Shown one piece after another: positions 1 to 9,731 of a stretch of 64,000 nt of DNA. Numbering within the stretch: position 1 is the stretch's first letter; each line of letters begins with the position of its first letter. Source of the DNA: Mesorhizobium sp. M7A.F.Ca.US.008.03.1.1. GTDB lineage: Bacteria > Pseudomonadota > Alphaproteobacteria > Rhizobiales > Rhizobiaceae. The stretch is from contig NZ_RZRU01000004.1 in the NCBI RefSeq assembly GCF_003997495.1, positions 1 to 64,000 on the forward strand. Reading direction: 5' to 3'. The notes below the pieces were generated by a model. That model saw only the letters and a program-made list of their open reading frames with translations, ran no database searches and had not been told where the DNA came from. Both the position numbers and the translations under genes were made by a program.

Positions 1-627
1 GGTTTCGTCCTCGTGGCTCTGTTGGTCAACGAGGGTCCGCTCGGCAACGGCGAAGTCGCCCGCGAGCCGGCACTGCGGATGGACCGGTCGTTGGTCAAGG
101 TTATCACCGCCTACGGCCTGTTCGGCTTTGGCTATGTGGTGACGGCGACATTCCTGGTCGCGATCGTCCGGCAAGGCGGCGGCAGCCGCGTCTTCGAAGC
201 CATGGTGTGGATGGTCGCCGGTCTTGCGGGCCTTCCCTCGGTCTGGCTCTGGCAGAAGATCGCGGCGCGGACCGGCCTCTATGCCGCCTATGCGCTGGCG
301 TGCTTCATCGAAGTTGCCGGCGTCACCGCCAGCGTCGCCATCGGCGGGGCCACCGGGCCGCTGCTTGCCGGCGTGCTGCTCGGCGGCACCTTCATTGCCA
401 TCACCGCATTTGGCCTGCAGGCCGCCCGGCAGCAGGCGCCAAGCGCGCCGCGTCGGATCTTCGCCCTGATGACGGCTGCGTTCGGCCTTGGCCAGATCAT
501 CGGTCCGGTCGCCGCCGGGTTTCTGGCGCAAATGTCGGGCGATTTCTTCCTCGCCTCGATCACCGCCGCAATCGTGCTGGTCGTCTCCGGCGCCATCACA
601 TGGTCGGCTGCGCCAAAATCGCCATGA
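1..627 (+). CDS. MFS transporter, C-terminal part (cut by window start)
   Basis: The reading frame is open from base 1 and stops at 627, leaving the last 208 residues of an inner-membrane transporter. Several hydrophobic helices are visible, for example around VVTATFLVAIV and GVLLGGTFIAITAFGL. The final helices contain GLGQIIGPVAAGFLA, a pattern typical of the C-terminal half of Major Facilitator Superfamily proteins. The arrangement resembles the YbfB/YjiJ-type MFS family, but the N-terminal half and any substrate clue lie outside the window. The substrate is unknown. An internal methionine-like start at 13 exists but is unlikely to be the true start, because the frame continues upstream. 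Confidence 0.75.
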   Translation, partial: GFVLVALLVNEGPLGNGEVAREPALRMDRSLVKVITAYGLFGFGYVVTATFLVAIVRQGGGSRVFEAMVWMVAGLAGLPSVWLWQKIAARTGLYAAYALACFIEVAGVTASVAIGGATGPLLAGVLLGGTFIAITAFGLQAARQQAPSAPRRIFALMTAAFGLGQIIGPVAAGFLAQMSGDFFLASITAAIVLVVSGAITWSAAPKSP

Positions 628-740
628 TTGTGGGCTTGCTGTGCCGGGCATCGGGCACGGGCATTTTCTTTCCCACTAATGTGTGACTTTATGCCCGCTG
701 TCGTCAGCTGATTTGCGCCTAGATCGAGGAATTCGCCACA

Positions 741-2000
741 GTGTTCGTATCCTTTTTCCCGCAGCCGAAGCTGTTCTTCACTTCGGCCGCCGTCTGGAGC
801 CTTGCGGCGATCCTGTTCTGGTTCTTCGGTGGTGAACAATTAGGTGCGGTTTTCGGGTTGCCGCCCGCCGCGGCCGGCGCGCCGCCCATCATCGGCATCG
901 CCATCCTCGTATCGAAGCCGTTCCTCTGGTTCTATCTCTATTTCGCGTTCTGCGTGCTCGTCTTCTACGCATTCTGGAGCTGGTATTCGCCGCATCCGTG
1001 GCAGCGCTGGTCGATCCTGATGACCGCGGTCATCCTGTTCTTCATCTATTTCAATGTGCAGGTCAGCGTCGCCGTCAACGCTTGGTACGGGCCGTTCTTC
1101 GATTATGTCCAAGGACTGATGTCCGGGACGGGAAAGTCGACCAACGGCGAATTTTACATCGGATTGGCTGATTTTTCATGGTTGGCGCTGGTCGGCATGA
1201 ATGTGCAGGTGGTCAATGCCTTCATCGTCAGCCACTGGATCTTCCGCTGGCGCACGGCGATGAACAACTACTTCGTCGAGAACTGGGGCAGGCTACGCCA
1301 TATCGAGGGTGCCTCGCAGCGTATCCAGGAAGACACGATGCGGTTCTCGCAGATCATGGAAGATCTCGGCTCCAGCTTCGTCCAGTCGATCATGACCTTG
1401 ATCGCATTCCTGCCGGTCATGATCCAGTTGCAGGCCCATATCACCGAGTTGCCGATTATCGGCGCGATCCCGCAGCCATTGGTGGTCGCAGCCCTTGCCT
1501 GGTGTCTGTTCGGGACGATCTCGGTCATGGTTGCCGGTCTGAAACTTCCAGGGCTGCAGTTCCGCAACCAGCGTGTCGAAGCCGCCTACCGCAAGGAACT
1601 CGTCTACGGCGAAGATCACGCGGACCGGGCGCAGCCGGCCACCACCGCCGAGCTATTCGAGAATGTTCGTCACAATTATTTCAGGCTCTATTTCCACTAC
1701 ATCTATTTCAACGTCGTCCGTTACACCTACCTGCAGGCCGACAACATTTTCTCGCTGCTGATCCTCGGCCCCTCGCTGGTAGCGCACAAGATAACGTTCG
1801 GCGCGCTGAACCAGATTTCGAACGCATTCGGCAAGGTGACCGGTTCGCTGCAGTTTCTGCTCACCTCCTGGTCGACCATCGTCGAGCTGCAATCGGTCCA
1901 CAAGCGCCTGCGCGCCTTCGAGGCGACGCTGCAAGGCGAGCCGTTGCCGGATATAGACCAGCGCTACCTGGCAAGACAGGGCGCCGAGGATCCTGCCTAA
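741..2000 (+). CDS. bacA: BacA/SbmA-family peptide transporter
   Basis: A 419-residue inner-membrane protein starting at GTG 741. It has the SbmA/BacA layout: several N-terminal membrane helices, then a characteristic central block (WRTAMNNYFVENWGRLRHIEGASQRIQED), and a C-terminal part shared with ABC exporter membrane domains (TYLQADNIFSLLILGPSL) but with no ATPase domain. Proteins of this family take up peptides such as bleomycin and proline-rich antimicrobial peptides using the proton gradient. In several rhizobia BacA protects bacteroids from host NCR peptides and affects very-long-chain lipid modification. Which role applies here cannot be read from the sequence. It stands alone, followed by a convergent gene. 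Confidence 0.9.
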   Translation: MFVSFFPQPKLFFTSAAVWSLAAILFWFFGGEQLGAVFGLPPAAAGAPPIIGIAILVSKPFLWFYLYFAFCVLVFYAFWSWYSPHPWQRWSILMTAVILFFIYFNVQVSVAVNAWYGPFFDYVQGLMSGTGKSTNGEFYIGLADFSWLALVGMNVQVVNAFIVSHWIFRWRTAMNNYFVENWGRLRHIEGASQRIQEDTMRFSQIMEDLGSSFVQSIMTLIAFLPVMIQLQAHITELPIIGAIPQPLVVAALAWCLFGTISVMVAGLKLPGLQFRNQRVEAAYRKELVYGEDHADRAQPATTAELFENVRHNYFRLYFHYIYFNVVRYTYLQADNIFSLLILGPSLVAHKITFGALNQISNAFGKVTGSLQFLLTSWSTIVELQSVHKRLRAFEATLQGEPLPDIDQRYLARQGAEDPA

Positions 2001-2034
2001 AACCGAAGTCTAGAGATCGAATCGGGTTGGCGGC

Positions 2035-3033
2035 TCAGCCGCCGACCGAAACCTGCTTCTGGGAAACATCCTGGCGCGAAACATAGTCGCGAAAACTGAT
2101 GCATTCGACATCCTGCCTGACGCAAACGTCGCCGGCAAAGCGCTCCAGTGCGTTCCAATAGGCGCCGTCATTCATCAGCGCGAAGTGGAAGCCGAGTTCC
2201 AGCGGAATGCGTTTTCCCGCATACTGCCTGTCGAAGGCGGCGCGAAAGGCGTCATAAGTCCGGTTGGCGAACTCGTCCGCCTGGCTTGGCCGCTCGAAGC
2301 CGCCGGAATGTCTGACATAAAGATTGTAGTCCATGGCGATCACCGGCCGTGACTTCGGTCCTTCCGGAATCTGCGGCAGCGAAAAGTGCATGATGCCGTT
2401 GCTGGCCGCCGGTCGGGCAGGACCCTGCGAGACGCCGCTGGCGTCGAATTGATAGCCGGCGGCCGGCAGCGCCTCGTAAAGCGCCTTGCCAGTCGACAGA
2501 TACGGCGCGCGAAAACCGACAATCGCATGCCGCGCGAGATCGCGCCAGCCCCGGGGTTCGGGCGCGATGCCGTTGATCGCATATGCGTTCTCGAGAATGT
2601 GCTCGAACGAACCGAACTCTTTCAGCCAGTCGGCCTTGCTCCAGTCCTTGCCATCGAAATGGCCGCAGCCATGGCTGGCGATGTCGTGGCCTTCATGCGC
2701 GGCAAGCCCGATCTGTTCGAGCCGCTCGGTGACTTCCTGTTTCGAGGCGGCAAAGCCGATATTGGATTTGCCGGCGCTTTTGCCGGGTGCGGTGTATTCC
2801 TTGCGTGTTTCCGGCGATAGCAGGAAGACACAGGACAGAAAATAGGTGAAATGCGCGCCGGTACGCTGAGCCAGTGCCCGGCTGCGTTTCCACTGCGAAA
2901 TGTCGCGCGCGCTGTCGAATGAAATGATGACGACCTGTTTCGGCTTTGCCGGCGCTGGCGGATCGGCCAAAGCCCCACCGGCAGTGGCGAATGCCGCAAG
3001 CGAAAACGCAACAACGCGGAGCGGACGAAGCAT
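2035..3033 (-). CDS. Polysaccharide deacetylase-like exported protein
   Basis: A 332-residue protein. The ATG at 3033 is chosen because it starts a clear signal peptide (MLRPLRVVAFSLAAFATAGGALA) with cleavage near ALA-DP. Carbohydrate esterase family 4 landmarks are present: a motif-1 strand (VVIISFDSARD), a His box (HDIASHGCGHFDG), and GFRAPYL, the usual motif 3. The usual motif 1 is T/SFDDG; here the second Asp, a metal ligand in the family, is Ser (SFDSA). Activity as a deacetylase is therefore uncertain, although a divergent subfamily could use another ligand. It is not NodB-like in context, as no nod genes are nearby. Confidence 0.7.
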   Translation of the reverse strand: MLRPLRVVAFSLAAFATAGGALADPPAPAKPKQVVIISFDSARDISQWKRSRALAQRTGAHFTYFLSCVFLLSPETRKEYTAPGKSAGKSNIGFAASKQEVTERLEQIGLAAHEGHDIASHGCGHFDGKDWSKADWLKEFGSFEHILENAYAINGIAPEPRGWRDLARHAIVGFRAPYLSTGKALYEALPAAGYQFDASGVSQGPARPAASNGIMHFSLPQIPEGPKSRPVIAMDYNLYVRHSGGFERPSQADEFANRTYDAFRAAFDRQYAGKRIPLELGFHFALMNDGAYWNALERFAGDVCVRQDVECISFRDYVSRQDVSQKQVSVGG

Positions 3034-3224
3034 AGGCAATCTGATCTTCACTCGGGGAACGTCTGCAGGCCGGCTATCGCCTAAATGTGGCGCGGGTGCG
3101 GTGGGCCTTTTGGGCTGCTCACCTCGGGAATAGCCGATTTTCCGGTTGAACCCCTTCCATGCCGACAAAATTTCGCTAAAACGCGGGCTGACAAAGCCCG
3201 ACCGGGCAGGAATGGTTTGATTTG

Positions 3225-3890
3225 ATGTCCGACGACAGTTTTATCCGTGAAGTCAATGACGAGATCCGTCGCGAACAGGCGCAGGCGCTGTGGGACCGTT
3301 TTGGCCCAGCCCTGATTGTCGTTGCGATCCTCGTGGTGCTCGGCACCGCTGCCTTCGTCGGCTACCGCTATTGGGACGAGACGCGCGCCAACCGCTCCGG
3401 CGACGCGTTCTCGCAGGCGCTGAAACTTGCCAATGACGGCAAGAACGATGAGGCGCTGACCGCGCTCGATCAGTTGGAGAAGGATGGCTACGGCGCTTAT
3501 CCGCTGCTCGCCCGCATGCGCGGCGCGACGGTCAAGGCGAACAAGGGTGACGTCCCCGCCGCCGTCAAGGATTTCGACGAAGTCGCCGCCGACACGGCCA
3601 TTCCCCAGGGCATTCGCGACATGGCGCGTCTGCGGGCAGCACTCCTGCTGGTCGACCATGGCTCCTTCGCCGATGTCTCCAGCCGTGTCGAAGCGCTGAC
3701 ATCCGACACCAACACGCTGCGCCACACCGCGCGCGAGGCACTCGGCCTTTCCGCGTGGAAGGAAGGCAAGACCCAGGATGCGCTGAAACTGTTCGACCAG
3801 ATCGCCGCCGACGACGGCGCCCCGCGCAACACCCGCGAGCGCGCAACGTTGATGTCCGAGCTGATCCGCGGGTCGGGCAGTGCGTCGTGA
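3225..3890 (+). CDS. Tetratricopeptide (YfgM-like) membrane-anchored protein
   Basis: A 221-residue protein with one N-terminal membrane helix (residues about 28-48, [21 protein letters not shown]) followed by a helical, TPR-like region. ATG 3225 is preferred over the adjacent TTG 3222. The N-terminal pattern ([23 protein letters not shown]) matches the YfgM/TPR_21 family. In enterobacteria these proteins are periplasmic-facing partners of SecYEG and periplasmic chaperones. The gene overlaps der by 4 bases (GTGA), and the yfgM-der association is widespread in proteobacteria, which supports the assignment. Its specific function here is inferred. Confidence 0.75.
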   Translation: MSDDSFIREVNDEIRREQAQALWDRFGPALIVVAILVVLGTAAFVGYRYWDETRANRSGDAFSQALKLANDGKNDEALTALDQLEKDGYGAYPLLARMRGATVKANKGDVPAAVKDFDEVAADTAIPQGIRDMARLRAALLLVDHGSFADVSSRVEALTSDTNTLRHTAREALGLSAWKEGKTQDALKLFDQIAADDGAPRNTRERATLMSELIRGSGSAS

Positions 3891-5323
3891 CCTTCAAAGT
3901 CGCCATCATCGGCAGACCTAACGTCGGCAAATCGACTCTTTTCAATCGGCTGGTGGGAAGGAAGCTGGCGCTTGTCGACGACACGCCGGGCGTTACCCGC
4001 GACCGTCGCGTCCATGCGGCCAAGCTTTACGACCTGCATTTCGATGTCATCGACACCGCCGGCTTCGAGGATGCTGGTGCCTCGACCTTGCCCGGCCGCA
4101 TGCGTGCGCAGACCGAGATCGCCATCCGCGAGGCCGACCTGATCTTCTTCACCATCGACGCCAAGTCCGGCCTGTTGCCTGACGACAGGACCTTCGCCGA
4201 GATCGTGCGCAAGTCCGGCAAACCGGTGGTGCTGGTCGCCAACAAGGCCGAGGCGAAGGGCGCCCAGGGCGGCATGCTGGAAGCCTGGGAGCTCGGCCTT
4301 GGCGAACCGATCCCGGTTTCGGCCGAACATGGCCAGGGCATGCCCGACCTGCGCGACGCCGTGATCGGCGCGCTCGGCGAAGCGCGCGCCTTCGGCGAAG
4401 AAGAAGATGGCGAAGACGAAGACGTCGCTGCCGGCGAGGTGCTGATCGGCGAGGATATCGCCGATCCGGATGCCGAGCACACCTATGACGACACCAAGCC
4501 GATGCGCATCGCCGTCGTCGGCCGTCCCAATGCCGGCAAGTCGACGCTGATCAACGCGCTGATCGGCGAAGAGCGGCTGCTCACCGGACCGGAAGCCGGC
4601 ATCACCCGTGATTCGATCTCGGTCGATTGGGATTGGCATGGCCGCCGCCTGAAACTGTTCGACACGGCCGGCATGCGCCGCAAAGCCAGGATTCACGAAA
4701 AGCTGGAAGTGATGTCGGTGCAGGACGGCCTGCGCGCCATCCGCTTCGCCGAGATCGTCATCATCGTCCTCGACGCCACCATTCCCTTCGAGAAGCAGGA
4801 TCTGCAGATCGCCGACCTGATCATCAGGGAAGGCCGGGCGCCGGTGATCGCCTTCAACAAATGGGATCTGATCGACCATCCACAGGAGCTTCTTGCCGAA
4901 CTGCGCGAGAAGACGGAACGGCTGCTTCCGCAGGCGCGCGGCCTCCAGGCCGTGCCTGTCTCCGGCGAGACCGGGCGCGGCCTCGACAAGCTGATGGATG
5001 CCGTCATCAGGACGCACAAGGTGTGGAACAGCCGCGTCTCGACCGGCAAGCTCAACCGCTGGCTGGAAGGCATCCTGGCACACCATCCGCCGCCTGCCGT
5101 GGCCGGGCGCCGGCTGAAGGTCAAATACGTCACCCAAGCCAAGACCCGGCCGCCGGGTTTCGTTGTCCAGTGCTCGCGGCCCGATGCGATGCCGCAATCC
5201 TATGTCCGCTATCTCTCCAACAGCCTGCGCGAAGCCTTCGACATGCCCGGCGTGCCGATCCGCATCGCGCTGCGCACGTCGGACAATCCGTTCGCCGGCC
5301 GGGCGAGCAAGAAACGCAGCTGA
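3887..5323 (+). CDS. der: Ribosome-associated GTPase Der (EngA)
   Basis: A 478-residue protein with two tandem GTPase domains and a C-terminal KH-like domain, an architecture unique to Der. P-loops are GRPNVGKS (near residue 10) and GRPNAGKS (near 210). Switch/G3 motifs are DTAGF and DTAGM, and G4 motifs NKAE and NKWD. The acidic linker between the G domains ([16 protein letters not shown]) is conspicuous. Der acts in late assembly of the 50S ribosomal subunit and is essential in the bacteria tested. The GTG at 3887 overlaps the stop of the upstream gene (GTGA), consistent with translational coupling. Upstream in-frame starts would extend into the neighbour and lack family similarity. Confidence 0.97.
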   Translation: MTFKVAIIGRPNVGKSTLFNRLVGRKLALVDDTPGVTRDRRVHAAKLYDLHFDVIDTAGFEDAGASTLPGRMRAQTEIAIREADLIFFTIDAKSGLLPDDRTFAEIVRKSGKPVVLVANKAEAKGAQGGMLEAWELGLGEPIPVSAEHGQGMPDLRDAVIGALGEARAFGEEEDGEDEDVAAGEVLIGEDIADPDAEHTYDDTKPMRIAVVGRPNAGKSTLINALIGEERLLTGPEAGITRDSISVDWDWHGRRLKLFDTAGMRRKARIHEKLEVMSVQDGLRAIRFAEIVIIVLDATIPFEKQDLQIADLIIREGRAPVIAFNKWDLIDHPQELLAELREKTERLLPQARGLQAVPVSGETGRGLDKLMDAVIRTHKVWNSRVSTGKLNRWLEGILAHHPPPAVAGRRLKVKYVTQAKTRPPGFVVQCSRPDAMPQSYVRYLSNSLREAFDMPGVPIRIALRTSDNPFAGRASKKRS

Positions 5324-5350
5324 TTGTCGGCGCCTGCTGGCGCTGCATGA

Positions 5351-6274
5351 TCACGCCACATTGCGCAGGTCGCCGTCGCTGGCCCGCGCATTTTCAGGCA
5401 ACGCTTGCCGCGCTGCATCCAGCAGGATCTCGGCGAGGCGGGCCGCCACCGGCTCGGCGTCGGCGTCCTTGCGATGCAGGAACAACGCCATTTTGGGCAG
5501 TGCCGGCAGCCCGGCGATCTCCGGCGTCATCGCGCTGACGCTGGCCGGCAGGCCGATGTCGGTGCGGATCGTCAGCCCCAGCCCCGCCGCCACGGCTGCC
5601 CAGATGCCGCCAAGGCTCGGGCTGGAAAAGGCCATCCGCCACGACAGCCCGGCGCGGTCGAGCGTTTCGGTTGTCACCGTGCGCAGAAGGCATGGCGCTT
5701 CGAGCGCCACCAGCGGCAGCGGCTCACCGTCGCGCAGGCTGGTCTCGATGCGCTTTGCCGGCCCGATCCAACGCATCGGCACATCGGCGACATGCTCGCT
5801 GTAGGGCAGCGTTTCGCCGCAGTGCCAGGCGAGCGCGATGTCGAGGCTGCCTGACATGACCCTTTCGGCAAGGTCGTGGCTGCGTGCGATCCTGGCTTCG
5901 ATCTTCACCTTGGGGTGTGCCCGAGCGAAGCGGCCGAGCACGTCCGGCAGCACCGCCTCGCCGAAATCTTCCTGCAAGCCGAGCCGTACCCAGCCTTCCA
6001 ACTCGACGTCGTGGATGGCGGATGCCGCCTCGTCATTCAATTCGATCAGCCGGCGCGCATAGCCGAGCATGGTCTCGCCGGCCTCGGTCAAAGCGAGGCC
6101 GCGTCCTGATTTGCGGAAGATCGGCGTCGCCGCCTGTTCTTCCAGTTTCTTCAATTGCGCACTGACCGCCGAAGTCGACCGGCCAAGCCGGTCAGCCGCC
6201 TTGGCAAAGCTGCCCAGTTCCATGCCGGTGACGAAACTGCGCAGGACGTCGAGGTCGAAAGTTACGCGCCGCAT
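5351..6274 (-). CDS. LysR-family transcriptional regulator
   Basis: A 307-residue protein with an N-terminal winged helix-turn-helix (residues about 5-63: LDVLRSFVTGMELGSFAKAADRLGRS followed by TSAVSAQLKKLE) and a C-terminal periplasmic-binding-protein-like effector domain. It is divergent from the MFS gene starting at 6393, the usual arrangement for a LysR regulator and its target. The 118-base intergenic region contains AAGTT-CAA-AACTT (6301-6313), a 13-base palindrome that could be an operator. The ligand is unknown. It is convergent with der, with only 27 bases between the stops. Confidence 0.9.
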   Translation of the reverse strand: MRRVTFDLDVLRSFVTGMELGSFAKAADRLGRSTSAVSAQLKKLEEQAATPIFRKSGRGLALTEAGETMLGYARRLIELNDEAASAIHDVELEGWVRLGLQEDFGEAVLPDVLGRFARAHPKVKIEARIARSHDLAERVMSGSLDIALAWHCGETLPYSEHVADVPMRWIGPAKRIETSLRDGEPLPLVALEAPCLLRTVTTETLDRAGLSWRMAFSSPSLGGIWAAVAAGLGLTIRTDIGLPASVSAMTPEIAGLPALPKMALFLHRKDADAEPVAARLAEILLDAARQALPENARASDGDLRNVA

Positions 6275-6392
6275 GTGTAAGTCCCGATTTTCAGGATTGT
6301 AAGTTCAAAACTTCCTTATTTTCGGGATGAAATTATGGCGGTAGGGACAACTCGTCAAGGCCGGACCACTGGCCAGCACGGGAAATGAAATC

Positions 6393-7682
6393 ATGTCCGC
6401 CATTGTCAATTGCACCGACCGGCAGCAGTCGGAACTCTTGGAAGATACCGGTCCCGCCGGGAGAGTGTTCAAGCCGGGCCATCGCTGGAAAGTCCTGGGC
6501 ATCGGCGTTGCCGCCAATGCCGCCTTCTCGGCTGCGTTCTCCGGCATCCCGGCGACGGCGGTCGTTCTTCGCCAGGGCTATCACCTGGGCAATGCCGAGC
6601 TCGGCCTGGCGCTCGGCCTTCTCGGGCTGGGGGTCGCGCTCAGCGAACTGCCCTGGGGCTTGCTCACCGATCGCTGGGGCGATCGCCGCGTGCTTCTGAT
6701 CGGGCTCGGCGCGACGGCGGCGTGGCTCCTGGTCATGGCGATGCTGGTCGTGCCGACAAGGACCGGTATCCCCGGCATCACGCTGCTGTCAGCGAGCCTG
6801 CTCATCACCGGATTGCTCGGCGGCAGCGTCAACGGTTCGAGCGGCCGCGCCATCATGGGCTGGTTTCGGGAAAACGAGCGCGGCTTCGCCATGAGCATCA
6901 GGCAGACGGCGGTGCCGCTCGGCGGCGGCCTTGGCGCGCTCGTGCTGCCCTCGCTTGCCCTGGCTTTCGGCTTTGCCGCGGTGTTCGGGGTTCTGGCGGG
7001 CGCATCCGCTCTGTCTGCCCTGTTCGCCTGGCGCTGGCTGCACGAGCCGCCGACTGCGGGCGAGGGCCATCTCGCTTCGGCTGTGGCCGGGCCGACGCCG
7101 CTGCGCAATCGCGATGTCTGGCGTATCGCGACCGCCATCGGCCTGCTCTGCTTTCCGCAGGTGGCCGTGCTCACCTTCGCCTCCGTGTTCCTGCACGACT
7201 TCGTTGGCTTGGGAACGGCGGCAATCAGCGCGAGCCTCGCCGCCGTTCAGATCGGCGCCATGGTCATGCGCATCTGGAGCGGCCGCTTCACCGACCGTCA
7301 CGGCAATCGCCGCCAAGTTCTTCGCTTGTGCAGCGCGTTCAGCGCCCTTGCCTTCGCCGTGCTTTGGCTGCTGGTCCTGTTCGGCCCAACCGCTCCGGGC
7401 GGTCAGCTCATCTGGTTGGCGGTCCTTCCAGTCGTGCTAATTGCCGCAGGCATCTCGGTCTCCGCCTGGCACGGCGTCGCCTACACCGAGCTTGCTACCC
7501 TTGCCGGCGCCGGCCACGTCGGAACCGCGCTCAGCCTTGCCAACACCTTTGTTTTCGTTGGCTTCTTCCTGGTGCCGGTGGCCATTCCGGGGCTCTTGCA
7601 TCTCTGGTCTTGGTCCGGCGTCTGGCTGGCGGCCGCCATCTGCGCGCTGATCGCCCGGCCGATCTTCCTGCGCCCGGCCTGA
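6393..7682 (+). CDS. MFS transporter, CynX/NimT-like
   Basis: A 429-residue integral membrane protein with about 12 hydrophobic segments and the MFS loop 2-3 signature (GLLTDRWGDRRVLL, residues about 88-101), repeated more weakly in the second half (WSGRFTDRHGNRRQVL). The start at 6393 follows a GGGAAA purine stretch. It is divergently paired with the LysR gene at 5351-6274, so its expression is probably controlled by that regulator. The sequence most resembles drug/cyanate/nitroimidazole-type MFS carriers; the substrate is not determinable. About 140 bases separate it from the next gene. Confidence 0.88.
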   Translation: MSAIVNCTDRQQSELLEDTGPAGRVFKPGHRWKVLGIGVAANAAFSAAFSGIPATAVVLRQGYHLGNAELGLALGLLGLGVALSELPWGLLTDRWGDRRVLLIGLGATAAWLLVMAMLVVPTRTGIPGITLLSASLLITGLLGGSVNGSSGRAIMGWFRENERGFAMSIRQTAVPLGGGLGALVLPSLALAFGFAAVFGVLAGASALSALFAWRWLHEPPTAGEGHLASAVAGPTPLRNRDVWRIATAIGLLCFPQVAVLTFASVFLHDFVGLGTAAISASLAAVQIGAMVMRIWSGRFTDRHGNRRQVLRLCSAFSALAFAVLWLLVLFGPTAPGGQLIWLAVLPVVLIAAGISVSAWHGVAYTELATLAGAGHVGTALSLANTFVFVGFFLVPVAIPGLLHLWSWSGVWLAAAICALIARPIFLRPA

Positions 7683-7826
7683 ATGGTCGGCCGCAAAATC
7701 GCCCGACTTCGCAACCACGACCTCGGGCCGACCGGGAAAACCCGATCGAACCCGTTAACGTCCCATCAAGGTTAATGCATCATTTTGCTCTCCAGTGGGG
7801 TCTGTAGCGTTCCTGGAGAGAGTTCC

Positions 7827-9011
7827 GTGCATCGACGTGTGTTGAAGCGGCTGGTTGCCGCCGCCGGTGAGAGAAAACGTGACTTTCTGGGTCCGCTCGT
7901 CATCGGTCTCGGCATCTGGATCGGCTTTCCGACCGTCGCCGCCTATCAGGACATGACGAGCCTGGTTTCCGGCCTCGAAGCATCGAGCACGCGCTGGAAT
8001 TCCTATGTCGAGAAATCCGTCGCCGGCTCGACCCATGCGGCCGAGATGCCGTTTGTCGATTCCGATGTCACCGGCTCCATTTCCGGATCGGGCGTCCACC
8101 TGGCCGGTGTCGGCAGCGTGTCGTTTCGCGGCAAGGGCGGCAAGGTCAGCGCCACATCAGATGAGGACCGCGTCGTGCGCGCCGAGAAGAAAGGGCGCAT
8201 CGTCCAGATGTCTCCCGTGGCGCCGCCGAAGAACTTCAACGCTGGCTCGATCTTCGAGCGCACCTCCTCCTTGCTGCGGCCCAGCATGGACAGCGGCCTG
8301 AAAATGGCTTTCGCCAAGCCGCAGATCAAAGGCAAGGAAATTCAGATCGCCGCGGCATTCCATGCGCGCGAGGACAAGAAGCCGGATCCCGGCATGCCGG
8401 CCATGCTGGCAGCGCTGGTCAACAATGACCATCCGGACGTGCTGGCGACCGCCTATGCGCAGTCCGAGCCTGATTATGCCAAGGCATCGCCCTTCGAGGC
8501 CCTGCTTCAGGACGAGCAGCCCAATGAGGGCCGCTTCATTCCGCCGATGGCCAAGGGCGATCATTCGTGGATCCAGAATCCGCTGCCGGCGAGTGTCTTC
8601 TCCAAGAAGGAGCAGGCATGCCTTGCCAACGGCATCTATTTCGAGGCGAGGAGCGAATCCGTGCGCGGCCAGGCCGCCGTCGCCCAGGTCATCCTCAACC
8701 GCGTCCGCAATCCGACCTATCCGAATTCGATCTGCGGCGTCGTCTACCAAAACGACAGCTGGTTCAACCGTTGCCAGTTCTCCTTCGCCTGCGACGGCAG
8801 GAAGAAGCGCATCGATAGTCCAGCTGCCTACAAGACCGCCCAGGAGATCGCCATGGCTGTCACTGCCGGTAAGATCTTCATCCCGGAGGTCGGATCGTCG
8901 ACCCATTACTATGCGCAATATGTCCATCCCGGCTGGGCGCGCACGATGCAGAAGATGACCAAGATCGGCCTGCATATCTTCTATCGGACCTATGGCGGCG
9001 GCTGGAGCTGA
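7827..9011 (+). CDS. SleB-like cell wall hydrolase
   Basis: A 394-residue protein. GTG 7827 is preferred because a good ribosome site (GGAGAG at 7815-7820) precedes it; the in-frame TTG at 7785 has none. An N-terminal hydrophobic segment (FLGPLVIGLGIWIGFPTVAA) suggests a membrane anchor or uncleaved signal. A long, poorly conserved linker leads to a C-terminal Hydrolase_2 (SleB) domain, beginning KKEQACLANGIYFEARSE. This contains the catalytic Glu of the YFEAR motif, followed by GQAAVAQVILNRV. SleB-family enzymes are lytic transglycosylase-like peptidoglycan hydrolases; in non-sporulating alphaproteobacteria they act in wall remodelling. It stands alone. Confidence 0.87.
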   Translation: MHRRVLKRLVAAAGERKRDFLGPLVIGLGIWIGFPTVAAYQDMTSLVSGLEASSTRWNSYVEKSVAGSTHAAEMPFVDSDVTGSISGSGVHLAGVGSVSFRGKGGKVSATSDEDRVVRAEKKGRIVQMSPVAPPKNFNAGSIFERTSSLLRPSMDSGLKMAFAKPQIKGKEIQIAAAFHAREDKKPDPGMPAMLAALVNNDHPDVLATAYAQSEPDYAKASPFEALLQDEQPNEGRFIPPMAKGDHSWIQNPLPASVFSKKEQACLANGIYFEARSESVRGQAAVAQVILNRVRNPTYPNSICGVVYQNDSWFNRCQFSFACDGRKKRIDSPAAYKTAQEIAMAVTAGKIFIPEVGSSTHYYAQYVHPGWARTMQKMTKIGLHIFYRTYGGGWS

Positions 9012-9140
9012 GTGCGGAGCAGCCGCTGATCTTTGATGTGGCGCGCAGCCGATCAAAGAGCCATTGCGCGGGGGATTCGCGCCATGCATCCTCGTCATCA
9101 TGGCGGGCACGATGTCGCACCTCTGTAATCCATTGATTTC

Positions 9141-9208
9141 ATTGCCTAAAATACATGGCAATGAACTTCCGCCCGTGGCTTGACGGGCGCAAACCCTCTA
9201 ACTATGTT
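9141..9208 (+). promoter_or_regulatory. Promoter of the F0 ATP synthase operon, with upstream inverted repeat
   Basis: TTGACG at 9180-9185 and TATGTT at 9203-9208 are separated by exactly 17 bases, a good housekeeping-sigma promoter 57 bases upstream of atpI. Just upstream, ATTGCC (9141-9146) and GGCAAT (9157-9162) form an inverted repeat with a 10-base centre, which could be an operator or chance. No other promoter-like pair this good is seen before atpI. Confidence 0.6.
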
Positions 9209-9264
9209 GCCGGCGACTTTAGAAGCGGACGGACGGTGACGGTCTGACCGGGCAGGGGGTTGCG

Positions 9265-9672
9265 ATGGCCGACAAGAATGGGCCAGACGGAACCGGAGAA
9301 ACCGGCCGCGGCAATCAGCATGAACCAGACATCCGCGACGACGATCTTGAGCGCCGCCGCCGTGACCTTGAAGCTTCGCTTGCGACAAGGCGGCCGGGCC
9401 GGCTCGAGGGGAAAGACGACGCGAAAGCGGGCAGTGTGGCCGGTTATGGTCAGGCGCTCAAACTCTCCAGCGAATTTATCGCCGGGGTGGTGGTGGGTGC
9501 CGGCATCGGCTGGATCATCGACCGTCTGGCGGGGACATCGCCATGGGGTCTGATCGTGTTTCTGCTGCTTGGTTTTGGCGCCGGAGTGCTCAATGTGATG
9601 CGTTCCGCCGGCGTTGTGGCAGAATTTGGACAGGGCGATAAATCGCGCCGTGACCAAGACGACAAGAAATGA
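9265..9672 (+). CDS. atpI: F0F1 ATP synthase accessory protein AtpI/AtpZ type
   Basis: A 135-residue protein with a charged hydrophilic N-terminal half rich in D, R and G, and two membrane helices (SSEFIAGVVVGAGIGWIIDRL and PWGLIVFLLLGFGAGVLNVMRSA). This matches the AtpI/AtpZ (F0F1-ATPase subunit I, AtpI/Ncp1) family, which assists c-ring assembly or ion handling and is not part of the mature enzyme. A strong ribosome site (CAGGGGG) precedes ATG 9265. It is the first gene of atpI-atpB-atpE-atpF'-atpF, typical of Rhizobiales, where the F1 genes lie elsewhere on the chromosome. Confidence 0.9.
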   Translation: MADKNGPDGTGETGRGNQHEPDIRDDDLERRRRDLEASLATRRPGRLEGKDDAKAGSVAGYGQALKLSSEFIAGVVVGAGIGWIIDRLAGTSPWGLIVFLLLGFGAGVLNVMRSAGVVAEFGQGDKSRRDQDDKK

Positions 9673-9731
9673 CCGCGCTTCATGTGCGGTAATGGTAACG
9701 AGGCCGTACGTGGCATTGACGGGGTTTGAAC

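Noticed and set aside
2035-3033. NodB (nodulation chitooligosaccharide deacetylase)
   Set aside because: Motif 1 is altered, the protein has a signal peptide, and there are no nod genes or nod box nearby.
3497-5197. 566-codon minus-strand frame opposite der
   Set aside because: Shadow of der; composition is typical of antisense frames, and no ribosome site or domain is seen.
6301-6313. AAGTT-CAA-AACTT as a confirmed LysR operator
   Set aside because: The palindrome is real but short and does not follow the T-N11-A rule; kept only as a possibility in the gene note.
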